Shown here: piece by piece, positions 34,177-43,493 of the stretch
Numbering within the stretch: position 1 is the stretch's first letter
Layout of the letters: each line of letters opens with the position of its first letter
Assembly: GCA_034436335.1 (NCBI GenBank)
Contig: DAOTVO010000059.1
Location: 1-64,000, forward strand
Direction: 5' to 3'
Length of the DNA stretch: 64,000 nucleotides
Source: UBA877 sp034436335
Lineage (GTDB): Bacteria > Chloroflexota > Anaerolineae > Anaerolineales > Villigracilaceae
The notes under the pieces: generated by a model
The model's database searches: none
Told to the model about the DNA's origin: nothing
Seen by the model: only the letters and a program-made list of their open reading frames with translations
Made by a program: the position numbers and the translations under genes

Positions 34177-35220
34177 ATGAAAATCAATTTCAAGATGTGG
34201 GGCAAGGCGCTGTCCACGCTGGTCAAAATGGACTCGAAGGAGGAGTGGGACGCGCTGGATGTCGTTTCCAAGTGGTTCATCGCCACCCGTTCGGCGGTGA
34301 CTACCGTCACCATCTATGCCTGTGTCATGGCCGGACTGCTGGCCTGGCGCGACGGGCATTTCGCCTGGCTGCCGTTCATCATCGTGACCCTCGGCCTGTT
34401 CCTGGCGCACGGGACGAACAACCTGCTCAACGATTACACCGATTTCAGCCGCGGCGTGGACAAGGATGATTACTTCCGCATCCAGTACGGCGTCCATCCG
34501 CTGGTGCAGGGCTTTTGGACGAAGAAACAGCAATTGCGCTGGTTCTTCGTCAGCGGCGCGCTGGCATTTGCCGCAGGCGTGTATTGCCTGTTTTACACGA
34601 ACTTCTCCCCCTATATCTTCGGCCTGTTTGCCTTTGGCGCGCTGATGGTGCTTTTTTACACCTGGCCGCTCAAATACATCGGCCTGGGCGAATTGACCAT
34701 CTTCCTGATCTGGGGGCCGGTTTTCTTCGTTGGCGTCTATCTGGTGCTGGCGCGTGGTGAGTGGAACCCGAATATCTGGAATGTCGCTCTGGCGGGCGTT
34801 CCCTTCGGCTTGAGCGTTGCCAGCATCAACGTCGGCAAGCACATTGACAAGATGGATGACGACAAACGCAAGGGCGTTGGCACCCTGCCGGTCAGGATTG
34901 GCGAGAAGGCGGCGCGCTACGTCAACATGGCGGGCTTGATTCTCACCTACCTGACCATCGTTTATCTGGTCTTTGTGGCGCGTTACTATACCCCGGTCAT
35001 GCTGATTGTCTTCTTCGCCGGGAAGCGCGCCCTGGTTGCCCTCAACGTGCTGACCAAACCGCGCCCCTCGGAACCGCCCAAAGACTGGCCTGCCTGGCCC
35101 ACGTGGTTCTCCGGCTTTGCTTTCTACCACAACCGTATGTTCGGCGGCCTGCTCATCCTGGGCATCCTGGCCGATACCTTACTGCGCATCTTCCTGCCGC
35201 AGTTCTGGCCGATGTTGTAG
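34177..35220 (+). CDS. UbiA-family prenyltransferase
   Basis: 347 residues from ATG 34177 (GGAGAGGAG upstream). Eight or nine membrane helices. The two Asp-rich prenyl-diphosphate motifs are 'NNLLNDYTDFSRGVDKDD' and 'GKHIDKMDDDKRKGVGTLPVRIG'. The layout is closest to MenA-like 1,4-dihydroxy-2-naphthoate prenyltransferases, though other aromatic acceptors are possible. No quinone genes are nearby apart from quinone-using PyrD. Confidence 0.85.
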   Translation: MKINFKMWGKALSTLVKMDSKEEWDALDVVSKWFIATRSAVTTVTIYACVMAGLLAWRDGHFAWLPFIIVTLGLFLAHGTNNLLNDYTDFSRGVDKDDYFRIQYGVHPLVQGFWTKKQQLRWFFVSGALAFAAGVYCLFYTNFSPYIFGLFAFGALMVLFYTWPLKYIGLGELTIFLIWGPVFFVGVYLVLARGEWNPNIWNVALAGVPFGLSVASINVGKHIDKMDDDKRKGVGTLPVRIGEKAARYVNMAGLILTYLTIVYLVFVARYYTPVMLIVFFAGKRALVALNVLTKPRPSEPPKDWPAWPTWFSGFAFYHNRMFGGLLILGILADTLLRIFLPQFWPML

Positions 35221-35369
35221 GCCGGAATTTTTCCCGGCGTTCAGGCAGGCTGAAAAAGACCCGCACCGACGAGATGGTGCGGGTTTTGCCTTTCAGCGTA
35301 AGTGATGGCCGGTTCGAGGACTGTAAATGTAGGCCATCCATGGCCTCAATCAACCCATCCCCTGAAAAC

Positions 35370-36089
35370 TTATGCTGCACCGCTCTGAGCGAAATGCCCC
35401 AAAATAACGCCCATCAAAATGAGCGATAGCGCCAACAGCAGAATTCCGATCGGCCAGGCGGCAAACAACACGCTTCCCATGCCGGCCAGGACAACCACGC
35501 TCAACGTCAGCATGGCCGGCCAGGCTTCGCTGACGCGGCCTTTGACCGGACGGGAGCGAAGCCACAGCCAGTTGCCGAAAAATATCCCTACTATGCTGAT
35601 GGCAACAGCCAGCGCCGTGGCCTGTTTGCCGGTCAGGCCGGGCAGGTCCAACACCAGCACGCCGCAAGTCTGCTCGACGTTGGGGGCCGGATAAGAAGCA
35701 TAGGTCATGATTTTTGCAAAAATGAGATTGCGGTAGGCCAGGTCGCGGCGGCTGATGCTCCACTCCAGCGTTTGACTTTCGCCGGCAGCAATTTGCAGAT
35801 GGACTGTTTCCGTGCGGAATACGGAAGGACTGCTGGTTTGAAAATTGGCCGTCGGGCGAATCTGCGAGTTGGTTTTGTTTTCCAGGACGAAACGTATCAC
35901 TCCCGTCTCATCGTAATCAAGGATGACCGGACAATAAAATGCAGAGGTGGCTTTATAGCCGAAGCGGTCGAAGCCATAGAACACGGCCTCCACATCTGCA
36001 AAGGTCGCCGTGGCAAAGAATACAAGCCCCACAAGCACGCCGATGGCAAACAGGCTGATGGCAAGGATGCGCAAAACACTTATCTTCAT
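35370..36089 (-). CDS. Membrane protein of unknown function
   Basis: 239 residues from ATG 36087-36089 (GGAG six bases upstream). One N-terminal membrane helix, an extracytoplasmic beta-rich domain (about 35-155) with 'FRTETVHLQIAAGESQTLEWSI' and a Cys in 'FYCPVIL' and 'EQTCGVLV', then three membrane helices. No family recognised. It lies downstream of comEC on the same strand. Confidence 0.6.
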   Translation of the reverse strand: MKISVLRILAISLFAIGVLVGLVFFATATFADVEAVFYGFDRFGYKATSAFYCPVILDYDETGVIRFVLENKTNSQIRPTANFQTSSPSVFRTETVHLQIAAGESQTLEWSISRRDLAYRNLIFAKIMTYASYPAPNVEQTCGVLVLDLPGLTGKQATALAVAISIVGIFFGNWLWLRSRPVKGRVSEAWPAMLTLSVVVLAGMGSVLFAAWPIGILLLALSLILMGVILGHFAQSGAA

Positions 36090-36174
36090 CTTCTTCTCCA
36101 GAAAAAGTATAAAACGCCTCGGCCCTCCTGTCATCCCTCTGCGAGAGGGTTTTGGACTCATCCCGCTGATGCTT

Positions 36175-38589
36175 TTACTTTTCCGTTTCCACGGAGAACG
36201 TTTCCCCGTCTGTCGTCACCTCAATCCACCCCTGACGGTCGGTACGCAGGAGCGTCCGATCCTCGGCCAGGCGCAGCACTGTTTCATCCGGCAGACCCGA
36301 CCGGTCGTCGGCTGCCACGCTCAAAATGAAAACCTGCGGCTGGAGATTTCCAATCCAGTCCCGGCGGTTCAGCGGTGCGTAGCCCGAATCGGCCAGCAGG
36401 AGAACGTCCACCGGCCCAATCTTTTCCCCGTAGTCCAGCGCCTCGAGGGAATCGTAGTTGAGGCCGACTGGCAGCAGAGCGCGGAATTCCCCCCAGGTGA
36501 CGAGGAGCACGGCCCCGCGCGGCGTGGCGGTCAGGACCTCAAGCCTGCCCCCGTACCCCAGGTCGAGCGTGTACCCGGGCACGGCGCGCGTGACCGCGAC
36601 GCCGCTCTCCGTCAGCCGCTCGTTCAGTCTCAGAGACGAATAGGAGGCTTCAGCGTTGCCCGCCCAAAGCACATTGCGCACCGGGAAGCGTTCCAGCATG
36701 GTGGGCAGGGCGGCCACCTCTTCCTCCTGCGGCGCGGCGATAATGAGCCAGTCCAGCGAACGATTCAGCGGCGAAAGTCTGCGCCCCAGGCTGCTGGAGA
36801 GACTCGACGGGCTGGGGCCGCCGTTGACGAGAATATGCCGTCCGCCGGGAGTGGTAATCAGCACGGCGTCGGCCGAGCCGACATTCAGGAAGGTCAGGTG
36901 CAGGCGGCCGTCGGGGGCGGCGAAGGCCGCGTTCCAGGCCAGGAAGGTGACCACGCCCAGGGAGGTGAGCAGGACGGCCGGGCTGGCAGCCGCGCCCAAA
37001 GCCGCTCTAACGCGCCCCTGGCTGAAGGTCCAGAGAAAGAGCAGGGCGTAAAAGAGCAGGATGAACAGGAAGGAGAAGTCACCCAGCACGATGACGCCGT
37101 GCGGCAGGCGGTCGAACAATTCCACCACCCGAATGGTGTAAGCCGGGAAGGGCCAGGCGCCCCAGGCGAAGATTCTCCCAAGCGGAAGGTAGATAAAACT
37201 GAGCAGCAGCGCCAGCCCGCCGAGAATCATCACCAGCGGCTGGACGGGCAGGATGAACGGGTTGGCAATCAGCGCAACGAGCGAAATGCGCTCGAAATGC
37301 CAGGCCATGATGGGCAGGGTGGTCAGTTGTGCCGCCAGGGTGAAAAGGAAATACTCCGCAAGCGGGTCGGCAATCTTTTGGGCTGTTTCGGGCAGGGTGA
37401 AGCGTCCAATGAGCCGGACAGCCCACTGATGGAAGGGGTCGGCGTAGAGGAGGAGGCCGAGGGTGGCGAAGAAGGAGAGTTGGAAGCCCACATCCCAGGG
37501 CGTGAAGGGGTTGGCTGCGCACATCACCGCCGCGGTGAAGGCCAGGGTGTTGAGCGCCGTCTGACGGCGGCCCACCTGCCGGGCGAACAAACCCAGCCCG
37601 CCCATGATGGCAGCGCGCACCACCGAAGCCTCCGCTCCGACCAGGATGGTGTAGAGGGCGATGCCGGCGATGGCCACCCAAACGCCGCGCCGCGGCCCCA
37701 GGATGCGGCTGAAGAAGGTCACGAACAGGGCGGCGATGATGGCAATGTTGAAGCCCGAAATGGCGATGATGTGCGCCGTGCCAGTGTTCTTGAAGGCCTG
37801 CTGGAGGTCGGCAGGCAGACCGTTGTCCACGCCGAGCAGGATGCCCGCCAACAGCGAGGCTTCGGGGTCGGGGAAGAGGACATAAATGTTGGCGAGGGCT
37901 TTCTCTTTCAGATCGTAGACCCAGCGCAGAAGGGGATTGCCGCCGCGGGGGAAGGGCAGGCGCGTGACCGAGGCGCGGGTCATGTACGAGTGGATGCCCT
38001 GCCGCGCAAGGTAATCGCGGTAGGAGAATTCCTCGTTCTCCGGCGGCGTCTTGAGCGCGCCGCGCAGACGGATGACCTCGCCGTAGCGCCAGGTCTCGCC
38101 ATTCCTGACCCTTGCCAGAAGCAGACCGCCGGCCGGCAGGTCGCCGTCGCCGGTATCCACGGCGGTCACGCGCACGCGCAGGTTGATGTAACTGTCGCGC
38201 ACGTCGGGCGGGGCGATGAGCGTGCCGGTGACGAGCAGGTCGTATTGCCGGTCGTTGTACCAGGCGATGTGGTAAGCGTTGATTTTGGGCTGGGCGGCCT
38301 GATAACGTGCCGCGCCCAGGCTGAGGGTGATGAGCGTCAACGTTGCCAGGAACCAGTCCGCGGCGGAAATCCGCAGAGGATGCCGGTTGGAGCGGAAGAA
38401 AAGCCCCAGCACTGCCAGGGCCAACAAAGCAGAAAAACAGGCTGCCAGCAGCCAGGCCCAGGCAGGCAGCGTTACTCGGCTCGCAAGCAGTAAACCGCCC
38501 ACAAAGCCCAGCGAGAGCCACAAGAGCGGCAGACGGGTGACCAGGGCATCGAACTTGCTGACAGGAGCAGAGTCGGCAGATTGATCCAT
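36175..38589 (-). CDS. comEC: ComEC/Rec2-family DNA-uptake channel with degenerate MBL domain
   Basis: 804 residues from ATG 38587-38589. N-terminal helices and OB-like DUF4131 region ('LLVTGTLIAPPDV', 'YRDYLARQGIHSYM'), then the competence membrane domain ('HIIAISGFNIAIIAALF', 'RAAIMGGLGLFAR', 'DVGFQLSFFATLGLLLY'). The C-terminal metallo-beta-lactamase-like domain keeps 'VGSADAVLITTPGGRHILVNGGPS' and 'LGRRL'. However, the metal motif T-H-x-D-x-D-H has become 'AAPQEEEVAA', so it cannot bind metal in the usual way. The channel imports single-stranded DNA in competent cells. Confidence 0.9.
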   Translation of the reverse strand: MDQSADSAPVSKFDALVTRLPLLWLSLGFVGGLLLASRVTLPAWAWLLAACFSALLALAVLGLFFRSNRHPLRISAADWFLATLTLITLSLGAARYQAAQPKINAYHIAWYNDRQYDLLVTGTLIAPPDVRDSYINLRVRVTAVDTGDGDLPAGGLLLARVRNGETWRYGEVIRLRGALKTPPENEEFSYRDYLARQGIHSYMTRASVTRLPFPRGGNPLLRWVYDLKEKALANIYVLFPDPEASLLAGILLGVDNGLPADLQQAFKNTGTAHIIAISGFNIAIIAALFVTFFSRILGPRRGVWVAIAGIALYTILVGAEASVVRAAIMGGLGLFARQVGRRQTALNTLAFTAAVMCAANPFTPWDVGFQLSFFATLGLLLYADPFHQWAVRLIGRFTLPETAQKIADPLAEYFLFTLAAQLTTLPIMAWHFERISLVALIANPFILPVQPLVMILGGLALLLSFIYLPLGRIFAWGAWPFPAYTIRVVELFDRLPHGVIVLGDFSFLFILLFYALLFLWTFSQGRVRAALGAAASPAVLLTSLGVVTFLAWNAAFAAPDGRLHLTFLNVGSADAVLITTPGGRHILVNGGPSPSSLSSSLGRRLSPLNRSLDWLIIAAPQEEEVAALPTMLERFPVRNVLWAGNAEASYSSLRLNERLTESGVAVTRAVPGYTLDLGYGGRLEVLTATPRGAVLLVTWGEFRALLPVGLNYDSLEALDYGEKIGPVDVLLLADSGYAPLNRRDWIGNLQPQVFILSVAADDRSGLPDETVLRLAEDRTLLRTDRQGWIEVTTDGETFSVETEK

Positions 38590-38636
38590 CCTGGCTCTGA
38601 TTGTAAAGGGGAAGACAACTGTGGACAAGCCCTTCC

Positions 38637-38665
38637 TTGACTGTTTCTTCGGCCGCGCATACAAT
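38637..38665 (+). promoter_or_regulatory. Sigma-70-type promoter of the cobalamin riboswitch
   Basis: TTGACT (38637-38642), 17-base spacer, TACAAT (38660-38665). Initiation near 38672 precedes the first riboswitch pair at 38685. Confidence 0.75.
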
Positions 38666-38684
38666 ACCGCCACAACTCAATAAC

Positions 38685-38955
<271 letters not shown>

Positions 38956-39050
38956 TTCTCGCGGCGTACTCGGCGTTCTCTAACGCCGATACGGACGTTA
39001 GAAAACGTCCGCTACGCTGCTACCTTACACAAAGATTTTAGGAGAAAACT

Positions 39051-40316
39051 ATGTTTCGCAAGACCCTGATTTTGACCCTGCTATTCGCGGTTGCCCTGGC
39101 AGCCTGCGCGCCCGCCTCCACCCCGACCGAAGCGCCTGCCCCTGCTCCGACGGAGCCCCCCGCTGCCGCCGCTCCCACACAAGGCATCCTCATTGCCGCC
39201 ATCGAACACAACCTCACCGACGGCTGCGTCGCCGAAGGTCAGTTTGACCCCAACGTGGATTACTTCCCCGAAAAAGCGACCCTGACCTACACCGAAAATT
39301 TCAGCATCGAATATCACAACAACTACAAAGTGGTCACCATTGCCACGCCCTATCCCGGCGCGACCGAATCGGTGGAGTACGTCCTCGTCCAGTGCGGCAC
39401 GCCCGCACCCGAAGGCTTCCTCGACGAGCAAATCATCCCCGTCCCCGTGCAGACCATCGTCACCATGTCCACCACCTACCTGCCCTTCCTCGACGAGTTG
39501 GGACTGCTCGACCGCCTCGTCGGCTTGGATGACGCCACCTACGTCAGCAACCCGACCGTGCTCAAGATGGCGGAAGAAGGCAAATTGACCATGCTCGGCT
39601 ACGGCTCCGCCGTCAACGTGGAAAAAGCGCTCGAACTTGCTCCGGACCTGATCATGACCTACAGCTCCGGCGCGCCGGAGTATGACGCGCATCCCGTCCT
39701 GCTTCAGGCGGGCTTGAAAGTGGCGTTGAACGCCGAATGGATGGATACCTCTCCGCTTGGGCGCGCCGAATGGGGCAAGTTCATCGCCCTGTTCTTCAAC
39801 CAGGAGGCCGCCGCTGAAGCATTGTTCGCCGAAAAAGTGCAAAAATACGAGGAACTGAAGGCCCTGACCGCCAATGTGACCGCAAAACCGACCGTCTTCA
39901 CCGGCACGCCTTATCAGGGCGTCTGGAACGTCCCCGGCGGACAGAGTTTTGGGGCCGCCTTCCTGCGCGACGCCGGCGCGGCCTATCTCTGGGCCGATGA
40001 CCCCTCCGCCGGCAGTTTGTTCCTGTCCTTCGAGGCGGTCTTCGAGAAAGCCCAGGCTGCCGACTTTTGGCTGAACCTCGGTTTTGTCAGCACCCTCGCC
40101 GACCTGCAGGCCATGGACCCGCGCTATGCCGACTTCGCCGCCTTCCAGAACGGGAACGTCTGGAACTATGACGCCAAGGTCTCGCCCAACGGCGGCAACG
40201 ACTACTTCGAGAGCGCCGTGGCCCACCCCGAACTCGTCCTGGCCGACCTGATCAAAATCTTCCACCCCGACCTGCTGCCCGACCACGAACTGGTCTATTA
40301 CCGGCAGGTGAAATGA
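39051..40316 (+). CDS. btuF: Cobalamin-type ABC transporter substrate-binding lipoprotein
   Basis: 421 residues. Lipoprotein signal with lipobox LAAC (Cys19), followed by a Pro/Thr-rich tether. The body is a class III (BtuF/FepB-type) binding protein: 'STTYLPFLDELGLLDRLVGLDDATY', 'NVEKALELAPDLIMTYSSG', and 'VFTGTPYQGVWNVPGGQS'. An insert of about 90 residues precedes the first lobe. Position behind a cobalamin riboswitch makes corrinoid the likely ligand; siderophore binding is the alternative from sequence alone. GGAG upstream of ATG. Confidence 0.85.
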   Translation: MFRKTLILTLLFAVALAACAPASTPTEAPAPAPTEPPAAAAPTQGILIAAIEHNLTDGCVAEGQFDPNVDYFPEKATLTYTENFSIEYHNNYKVVTIATPYPGATESVEYVLVQCGTPAPEGFLDEQIIPVPVQTIVTMSTTYLPFLDELGLLDRLVGLDDATYVSNPTVLKMAEEGKLTMLGYGSAVNVEKALELAPDLIMTYSSGAPEYDAHPVLLQAGLKVALNAEWMDTSPLGRAEWGKFIALFFNQEAAAEALFAEKVQKYEELKALTANVTAKPTVFTGTPYQGVWNVPGGQSFGAAFLRDAGAAYLWADDPSAGSLFLSFEAVFEKAQAADFWLNLGFVSTLADLQAMDPRYADFAAFQNGNVWNYDAKVSPNGGNDYFESAVAHPELVLADLIKIFHPDLLPDHELVYYRQVK

Positions 40317-40320
40317 AATC

Positions 40321-40352
40321 TTGTAGGACAACTCGTACGAGTTGTCCTACAA
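40321..40352. repeat. Perfect 32-bp palindrome between btuF and btuC
   Basis: TTGTAGGACAACTCGT is followed immediately by its exact reverse complement. It has no T-run, and its family (GTAGGNC...GNCCTAC) recurs at 10202-10229, 42487-42517 and 56041-56065. It could lower read-through from btuF to btuC. Confidence 0.85.
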
Positions 40353-40361
40353 AATCCTTGT

Positions 40362-41402
40362 ATGCATCGCCCCTGGCTCTTTCCCCTGTTGCTGCTCCTC
40401 CTCGCCCTGGCGTTTGCCCTCAGCCTGGCGCTTGGCTCCGTCCACATCCCCCTCAACCAGGTGATTCACATCCTCCTGGGCGGCGAAGGAGACAAAGCCT
40501 CCTGGACGACCATCCTGTTCGACTTCCGCCTGCCCAAAGCCGTCACCGCCGCCCTGGTCGGCGCGGCGCTGGCCGTGGCCGGGCTGCAAATGCAGACTCT
40601 CTTCCGCAACCCGCTGGCCGACCCGTTCATCCTGGGCATCAGTTCGGGGGCCAGCCTGGGTGTGGCGCTGATGGTGCTGGGAATCGGCGTCGGCGGGGCG
40701 CTGACCTTCGTAGCAGGCTTGAGCCTCTTCGGCAACCTGACCCTCGCCCTGGCTGCCAGTCTCGGCGCGGGGACGGTGCTGGGGGCGGTGCTGCTCGTCT
40801 CGCGGCGGGTGCAAAATACGCTCACCCTGCTGGTCATCGGCCTGATGTTCGGTTACCTGGCCAGCGCGGTCGTCACCCTGCTCATCTACTTCAGCCAGCC
40901 GGAGCGCGTCCAGGTTTTCAGCCTGTGGTCTTCGGGCAGTTTCGGCGGCGTGACCTGGGAGCAGATGCGCGTCTTCGCCCCGGTGGCTGTGCTGGGGCTG
41001 GGGCTGGGTTTCGTGATGATCAAGCCGCTCAATGCCCTCCTGCTGGGCGATGACTACGCCCGCTCGCTCGGCCTCAACGTCCGCCGCGCCCGTTTCTGGC
41101 TCATCCTGAGCGCCTCGCTGCTGGCGGGCGTCTCCACTGCTTTCTGCGGCCCCATCTGGTTCATCGGCGTCGCCGTGCCGCATGTGGCGCGTTCCCTGCT
41201 CAACACAGCCGATCACCGCGCCCTGTTGCCTGCTTCGCTGCTGATGGGCGCCTCCTTTGCCCTGATTGCCGACGTGATTGCCCAACTGCCCGGCAGTCAG
41301 CGCGTCCTGCCGCTCAACGTGGTCATGTCCCTCTTCGGCGTGCCGGTCATCCTGTGGATCATCCTCCGCCAGCGTCAACTGCGCCAATCCTTCGCCGCCT
41401 GA
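40362..41402 (+). CDS. btuC: BtuC/FecCD-family permease
   Basis: 346 residues, about ten membrane helices. Typical motifs: 'RLPKAVTAALVGAALAVAGLQMQTLFRNPLADPFILGISSGASLG', 'LLGDDYARSLGLNVRRAR', 'GPIWFIGVAVPHVARSLLNTADHRALLPASLLMGA'. It is the channel of the importer encoded with the flanking genes. No clear Shine-Dalgarno sequence; the palindrome lies directly upstream. Confidence 0.93.
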   Translation: MHRPWLFPLLLLLLALAFALSLALGSVHIPLNQVIHILLGGEGDKASWTTILFDFRLPKAVTAALVGAALAVAGLQMQTLFRNPLADPFILGISSGASLGVALMVLGIGVGGALTFVAGLSLFGNLTLALAASLGAGTVLGAVLLVSRRVQNTLTLLVIGLMFGYLASAVVTLLIYFSQPERVQVFSLWSSGSFGGVTWEQMRVFAPVAVLGLGLGFVMIKPLNALLLGDDYARSLGLNVRRARFWLILSASLLAGVSTAFCGPIWFIGVAVPHVARSLLNTADHRALLPASLLMGASFALIADVIAQLPGSQRVLPLNVVMSLFGVPVILWIILRQRQLRQSFAA

Positions 41403-41413
41403 CCTCCGCCTAC

Positions 41414-41466
41414 TGACCACTGACCACTGAACACTGAACACTGAACACTGAATACTGAACACTGAA
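41414..41466. repeat. Tandem 8-bp repeats (ACTGAACA) before the ATPase gene
   Basis: Two ACTGACC units followed by about five ACTGAACA/ACTGAATA units run right up to the ATG at 41467, leaving no Shine-Dalgarno sequence. The ATPase may depend on translational coupling. Confidence 0.9.
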
Positions 41467-42486
41467 ATGCTCACCACCTCCTCCCTGACCATCGGTTACT
41501 CCCGCCAGGTGATCGCCTCGGCCCTGACCCTGGAACTGCGTCCCGGCGAAATGGTCTGTCTCATCGGCCCAAACGGGGTGGGCAAGTCCACCCTCCTGCG
41601 CACCCTGGCCGGGATGCAGCCGCCGCTGGCGGGCGAGGTGCTGCTAGACGGTCAGAATCTGCACCGCCTGCCGCCCCTCGAACTGGCCAAACGCCTGGCC
41701 ATCGTCCTGACGACGCGGGTCGAGGCCGGGAATCTCTCCGCCTGGACGCTGGTTTCGCTGGGACGGCACCCCTACACTGACTGGCTGGGACGCCTGACGG
41801 AGCGTGACCAGGCTGTGATCCGTCACGCAATGGAATTGACCGGCTGCCTGCCGCTGGCGGCGCGCCCCATTCACGAGTTGAGCGACGGCGAGCGCCAGAA
41901 AGTGATGATTGCCCGCGCCCTCACCCAAATCCTCCCCTCGCCCTCTGGGAGAGAGGCCGGGGGGGAGGGCAATGTCCTCCTGCTCGACGAGCCGACTGCC
42001 TTCCTCGACCTGCCGCGCCGGGTGGAAATGTTCCAGTTGCTCCGGCGCCTCTCGCGTGAGACCGGCGTTGCCATCCTGCTCTCCACCCACGACCTCGACC
42101 TGGCCCTGCGCCTCGCCGACCGGATGTGGCTCTTTGCCATGAACGGCGACCTGCTGACTGGCCTGCCCGAAGATCTGGCCCTGAGTGGCGCGCTGGAACG
42201 CGTCTTTGCCACCGAGGGGGTGTACTTCGACCACGCCATCGGCGCCTTTCGCGTCCACCAGCCCGGGCGCGGACCGGTGAGCCTGCATACCGAGCGCGAG
42301 GGCGTCGCCGCCGCCTGGACCTGGCGCGCTCTGGAACGCTTCGGCTTCGAGGTCCAGAATGGCGGCGTCCGCCTGCCGCTTCACATCGAGGTGCTGGAAG
42401 GCGGCCGCTGGTATCTCTCCACGCCGCAGGGGGAAAGCGAACACACCAGTCTGGAAAGCCTGCTCTCCATTCTTTCTGATTTGTAA
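41467..42486 (+). CDS. btuD: ABC transporter ATPase (BtuD/FepC-type) with extra C-terminal domain
   Basis: 339 residues against the usual ~260. Walker A 'GPNGVGKSTLLRTL', Q-loop region 'LTTRVEAGNLSAW', signature 'ELSDGERQKVMIARAL', Walker B 'VLLLDEPTAFLDL', switch His in 'LLSTHDLDL'. Between signature helix and Walker B lies an odd 13-residue insert (PSPSGREAGGEG) whose DNA is the GGGAGAGGG repeat. The C-terminal ~80 residues ('ALERFGFEVQNGGVRLPLHIEVLEGGRWYLS') form an extra domain also seen in some siderophore/B12 ATPases. Confidence 0.9.
   Translation: MLTTSSLTIGYSRQVIASALTLELRPGEMVCLIGPNGVGKSTLLRTLAGMQPPLAGEVLLDGQNLHRLPPLELAKRLAIVLTTRVEAGNLSAWTLVSLGRHPYTDWLGRLTERDQAVIRHAMELTGCLPLAARPIHELSDGERQKVMIARALTQILPSPSGREAGGEGNVLLLDEPTAFLDLPRRVEMFQLLRRLSRETGVAILLSTHDLDLALRLADRMWLFAMNGDLLTGLPEDLALSGALERVFATEGVYFDHAIGAFRVHQPGRGPVSLHTEREGVAAAWTWRALERFGFEVQNGGVRLPLHIEVLEGGRWYLSTPQGESEHTSLESLLSILSDL
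41933..41972 (+). repeat. In-frame copy of GGGAGAGGGG-type repeat inside the ABC ATPase
   Basis: CCTCTGGGAGAGAGGC followed by a G-rich tract and GGGAGGG is a diverged relative of the 25-base element shared by valS and pyrC. It separates the signature helix from the Walker B strand without a frameshift. Confidence 0.75.
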
Positions 42487-42528
42487 CGTAGGCTTTCAGC
42501 CTGCGAAGTCTGTCCTACAAATGGGCGA

Positions 42529-42556
42529 TTGCCTGGCTCGAAAATTCGGATACAAT
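42529..42556 (+). promoter_or_regulatory. Promoter of AIM24-like gene
   Basis: TTGCCT (42529-42534), 16-base spacer, TACAAT (42551-42556), with AAAAGGAG before the ATG at 42577. Confidence 0.55.
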
Positions 42557-42576
42557 ATCTCTAAAAGGAGATTGCC

Positions 42577-43254
42577 ATGCAAATTGAAATCCTGCATCGC
42601 CCTTCGTATTCCCTGGCGGTGGCCCGTCTGGCGGCCAACGAACGCATCCGCGCCGAACCGGGCGCGATGGTCAGTTTCTCGGAGGGGGTGGACATCGAAA
42701 CCAAGATGGAAGGCGGCCTGCTGAAGTCGCTTGGCCGCGCCGTTTTGGGCGGCGAGTCGCTCTTTCAGAACTTCTGGAAGGCCGGCCCCGGCGGCGGCGA
42801 AGTGACCCTGGCCCCCGAACTTCCCGGCGACATCGTCCTCATCGAATTGCAAGGCGAGACGGTCATGGTGCAGACCGGCTGCTTCATGGCCTCGGAAGAA
42901 AGCGTGCAGATAGACGCCAAATTGAGCGGCAAAGCCTTCATGGCTGGCGAGGGCCTGTCCATTTTGCAGGCCAGCGGGCGCGGCAAACTGCTCGTCTCCT
43001 CCTACGGCGCGGTGTACGAGAAGACCGTCGGCCCCGGCGAGCGTTATGTGGTTGATTCCTCCCATCTGGTCGCCTTCGACGGCACGCTCCAGGTCCGGCC
43101 GCGCCCGGTGGGCGGGCTGAAGTCCACGCTCCTGTCGGGCGAGGGGCTGGTCATCGAGTTGACCGGGCCGGGACGCATCTTCATCCAGACGCGTTCGCCG
43201 CAGGCGCTCATTAACTGGATCATTCCGCAACTGCCCAAGCGCGACAACGATTGA
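42577..43254 (+). CDS. AIM24/TIGR00266-family protein
   Basis: 225 residues. 'RIRAEPGAMVSFSEGVDIETKMEGGLLKSLGRAVLGGESLFQNF' and 'PGDIVLIELQGETVMVQTGCFMASEESV' are the conserved parts of the AIM24 family, a beta-prism fold found in bacteria and mitochondria with no settled biochemical function. AAAAGGAG and a promoter lie just upstream, so it is an independent unit. Confidence 0.92.
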   Translation: MQIEILHRPSYSLAVARLAANERIRAEPGAMVSFSEGVDIETKMEGGLLKSLGRAVLGGESLFQNFWKAGPGGGEVTLAPELPGDIVLIELQGETVMVQTGCFMASEESVQIDAKLSGKAFMAGEGLSILQASGRGKLLVSSYGAVYEKTVGPGERYVVDSSHLVAFDGTLQVRPRPVGGLKSTLLSGEGLVIELTGPGRIFIQTRSPQALINWIIPQLPKRDND

Positions 43255-43261
43255 TGTAGTA

Positions 43262-43381
43262 GGGACTGTCCAAAAAGTGGGGCAAGAGATTATCTTGCTG
43301 CTACCTCTGGCGCAAGAACCAAACAATAACTGCCCAATCTGGCGGTTATCGCATTGAAAAACAGGCTTTTGGGACAGCCCC
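43262..43381. mobile_element. MITE-like element or IS remnant
   Basis: Left end GGGACTGTCCAAAAAG and right end CTTTTGGGACAGCCCC are imperfect inverted repeats 120 bp apart, of the type that ends several IS4/IS5-like elements. No reading frame is inside. Confidence 0.55.
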
Positions 43382-43493
43382 ACAGGACATGCGAAATCCG
43401 CGCCATCTGCAGCAGAAAACAAAATTGCAGGCCGAAGCCTTCCCCCGGTCTGCTTTTTCGTTATAATGGTGTCATCCTGATTTGGAGGTACCC

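Noticed and set aside
36010..38493. An 827-codon open frame on the plus strand
   Set aside because: It lies entirely opposite comEC, is rich in Gly, Gln and Arg with no domain, and is the usual antisense shadow of a GC-rich gene.
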